Position numbers and translations under genes: made by a program
Notes under the pieces: generated by a model
The model's input: the letters and a program-made list of their open reading frames with translations, nothing else
Databases searched by the model: none
Told to the model about the DNA's origin: nothing
Part shown: positions 5,358 to 6,457 of the stretch, one piece after another
Layout: each line of letters starts with the position of its first letter
Position numbering within the stretch: the first letter of the stretch is position 1
Assembly: GCA_018657375.1 (NCBI GenBank)
Contig: JABHXI010000109.1
Span: 1-6,457, forward strand
Direction: 5' to 3'
Length of the DNA: 6,457 nucleotides
Origin: Candidatus Nitrosopumilus sp.
GTDB taxonomy: Archaea; Thermoproteota; Nitrososphaeria; Nitrososphaerales; Nitrosopumilaceae

Positions 5358-6457
5358 ATGTCAGAAGAAAAAATTATTGGTAAAGGAACATGGATAGATA
5401 AATTAGCATCTGAATTAATTGAACGTGAAAAAAAACTAGGAAGAAATTTAGACATGTTAAGAGTAGAGAGCGGTCTAGGAGCATCAGGAATCCCACACAT
5501 TGGAAGTCTAGGAGATGCTGTTAGAGCATACGGTGTAAAATTAGCATTAGAGAATTTAGGATACAAATCAGAATTAATTGCATATTCAGATGATCTAGAC
5601 GGGTTAAGAAAAGTTCCAGAAGGAATGAAGGAATTTGGATTAGAAGAACACATTGCAAAACCAGTGTCATTAATTCCAGATCCTTATGGATGTCATGACT
5701 CTTACGGGATGCACATGAGCAGTATTCTTTTAGATGGATTGGACAAAGTTGGAATAAAATATGAATTCAGAAGAGCTAAAGACACATACCAAAAAGGATT
5801 GCTAAAGGATCACATCCATACAATATTAGAAAATAGTACAAAAATAGGAGACGGAATTTCAGAATTAGTAGGACAAGAAAAATATCAAAAATACCTACCC
5901 TATTTTCCAGTATGTGCAGAATGTAACAGACTCTACACAGCTGAAGCTACAGAATACGTTATTTCAGAAAAAAAAGTGAAATACAAATGTCATGATACAG
6001 AAATCGGATCAAAGGCGGTCAAAGGTTGTGGTCACGAAGGGGAATCAGACATTACAAAAGATTTAGGAAAATTAGCATGGAAAGTAGAATTTGCAGCACG
6101 TTGGTCTGCATTCGACATCAGATTTGAAGCATATGGAAAAGATATCATGGACTCAGTGAAAGTAAACGACTGGGTGGCAGATGAGATTTTAGGAGTACCA
6201 CATCCTCACCACGTAAAATATGAAATGTTTTTGGATAAAGGAGGAAAAAAGATTTCAAAATCATTAGGCAATGTAATTACAGCACAAAAATGGTTAGAGT
6301 TTGGAAATCCAAAATCAATCCTGCTATTGCTATACAAAAGAATTACAGGTGCAAGAGAATTAGGGTTTGACGATATTCCAGGTTTGATGAATGAGTATAA
6401 TGAACTTGAGGACACATACTTTGGAAGAATCAAAGTGGACAATCAAGCAAAACTAAC
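5358..6457 (+). CDS. lysS: Lysyl-tRNA synthetase, class I (5' part; runs off the window)
   Basis: Attaches lysine to tRNA-Lys (EC 6.1.1.6). From the ATG at 5358 the frame is open to the right edge, giving 366 codons plus two bases. The family is usually about 520-540 residues, so roughly the last third, including most of the anticodon-binding helical part, is missing. It is the class I enzyme (also called lysK), unrelated to the class II LysRS of most bacteria and eukaryotes. The Rossmann signatures are P46-H-I-G-S50 (HIGH motif) in 'GASGIPHIGSLGDAVRAYG' and K298-I-S-K-S302 (KMSKS loop). Between them lies a probable zinc site with C186-x2-C189, C211-H212 and C224-G-H226. 'YSDDLDGLRKVP' is also family-typical. 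It starts only 9 nt after elp3 with no clear Shine-Dalgarno sequence and no obvious separate promoter, so co-transcription with elp3 is likely. Confidence 0.95.
   Translation, partial: MSEEKIIGKGTWIDKLASELIEREKKLGRNLDMLRVESGLGASGIPHIGSLGDAVRAYGVKLALENLGYKSELIAYSDDLDGLRKVPEGMKEFGLEEHIAKPVSLIPDPYGCHDSYGMHMSSILLDGLDKVGIKYEFRRAKDTYQKGLLKDHIHTILENSTKIGDGISELVGQEKYQKYLPYFPVCAECNRLYTAEATEYVISEKKVKYKCHDTEIGSKAVKGCGHEGESDITKDLGKLAWKVEFAARWSAFDIRFEAYGKDIMDSVKVNDWVADEILGVPHPHHVKYEMFLDKGGKKISKSLGNVITAQKWLEFGNPKSILLLLYKRITGARELGFDDIPGLMNEYNELEDTYFGRIKVDNQAKL

Noticed and set aside
5345..6442. Minus-strand open frames at 5345-5653 and 6206-6442
   Set aside because: Both lie opposite the class I lysyl-tRNA synthetase frame, which carries intact HIGH and KMSKS motifs. 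They are antisense shadows.

Overview
The window is AT-rich (about two thirds A+T by eye) and looks archaeal, most likely from an ammonia-oxidising thaumarchaeon (Nitrosopumilus-like). The evidence is a class I lysyl-tRNA synthetase, a stand-alone archaeal-type Elp3, a PAC2-family proteasome chaperone-like protein, a small winged-helix regulator, and A/T-rich TATA-like boxes about 26 nt before several start codons with few Shine-Dalgarno sites. The lineage is inferred from gene content and composition; no database search was possible.

Layout: about 240 bases of non-coding DNA at the left edge, possibly holding the promoter and first codons of a divergent minus-strand gene. Then come six plus-strand genes: a winged-helix DNA-binding protein (244-591); a PAC2-family protein (614-1339); purM (1389-2411); a CPA2/NapA-type cation:proton antiporter (2486-3733); elp3 (3762-5348); and a class I lysyl-tRNA synthetase that runs off the right edge (5358-6457). 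The synthetase frame has no stop inside the window but is clearly coding. No RNA gene, insertion sequence, CRISPR array or integrase was seen.

The genes appear to form short transcription units. The regulator and PAC2 gene are 22 nt apart and the second has a GAGG ribosome-binding site, so they are probably co-transcribed. purM and the antiporter gene each seem to have their own promoter. elp3 has a possible leaderless promoter overlapping the antiporter stop codon. The synthetase gene starts 9 nt after elp3 and probably shares its message. The elp3-lysS pair makes functional sense: Elp3 modifies the wobble uridine of tRNAs that include tRNA-Lys(UUU), and LysRS charges that tRNA.

Most of the window is ordinary core metabolism and information processing. 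The most notable details are a perfect 7-bp inverted repeat lying between the TATA-like box and the start codon of the winged-helix gene (candidate autoregulatory operator), and a hydrophobic-Tyr-X tail at the very C-terminus of the PAC2 protein, the type of tail used to dock onto 20S proteasomes. I see no convincing sign of a wholly new system.
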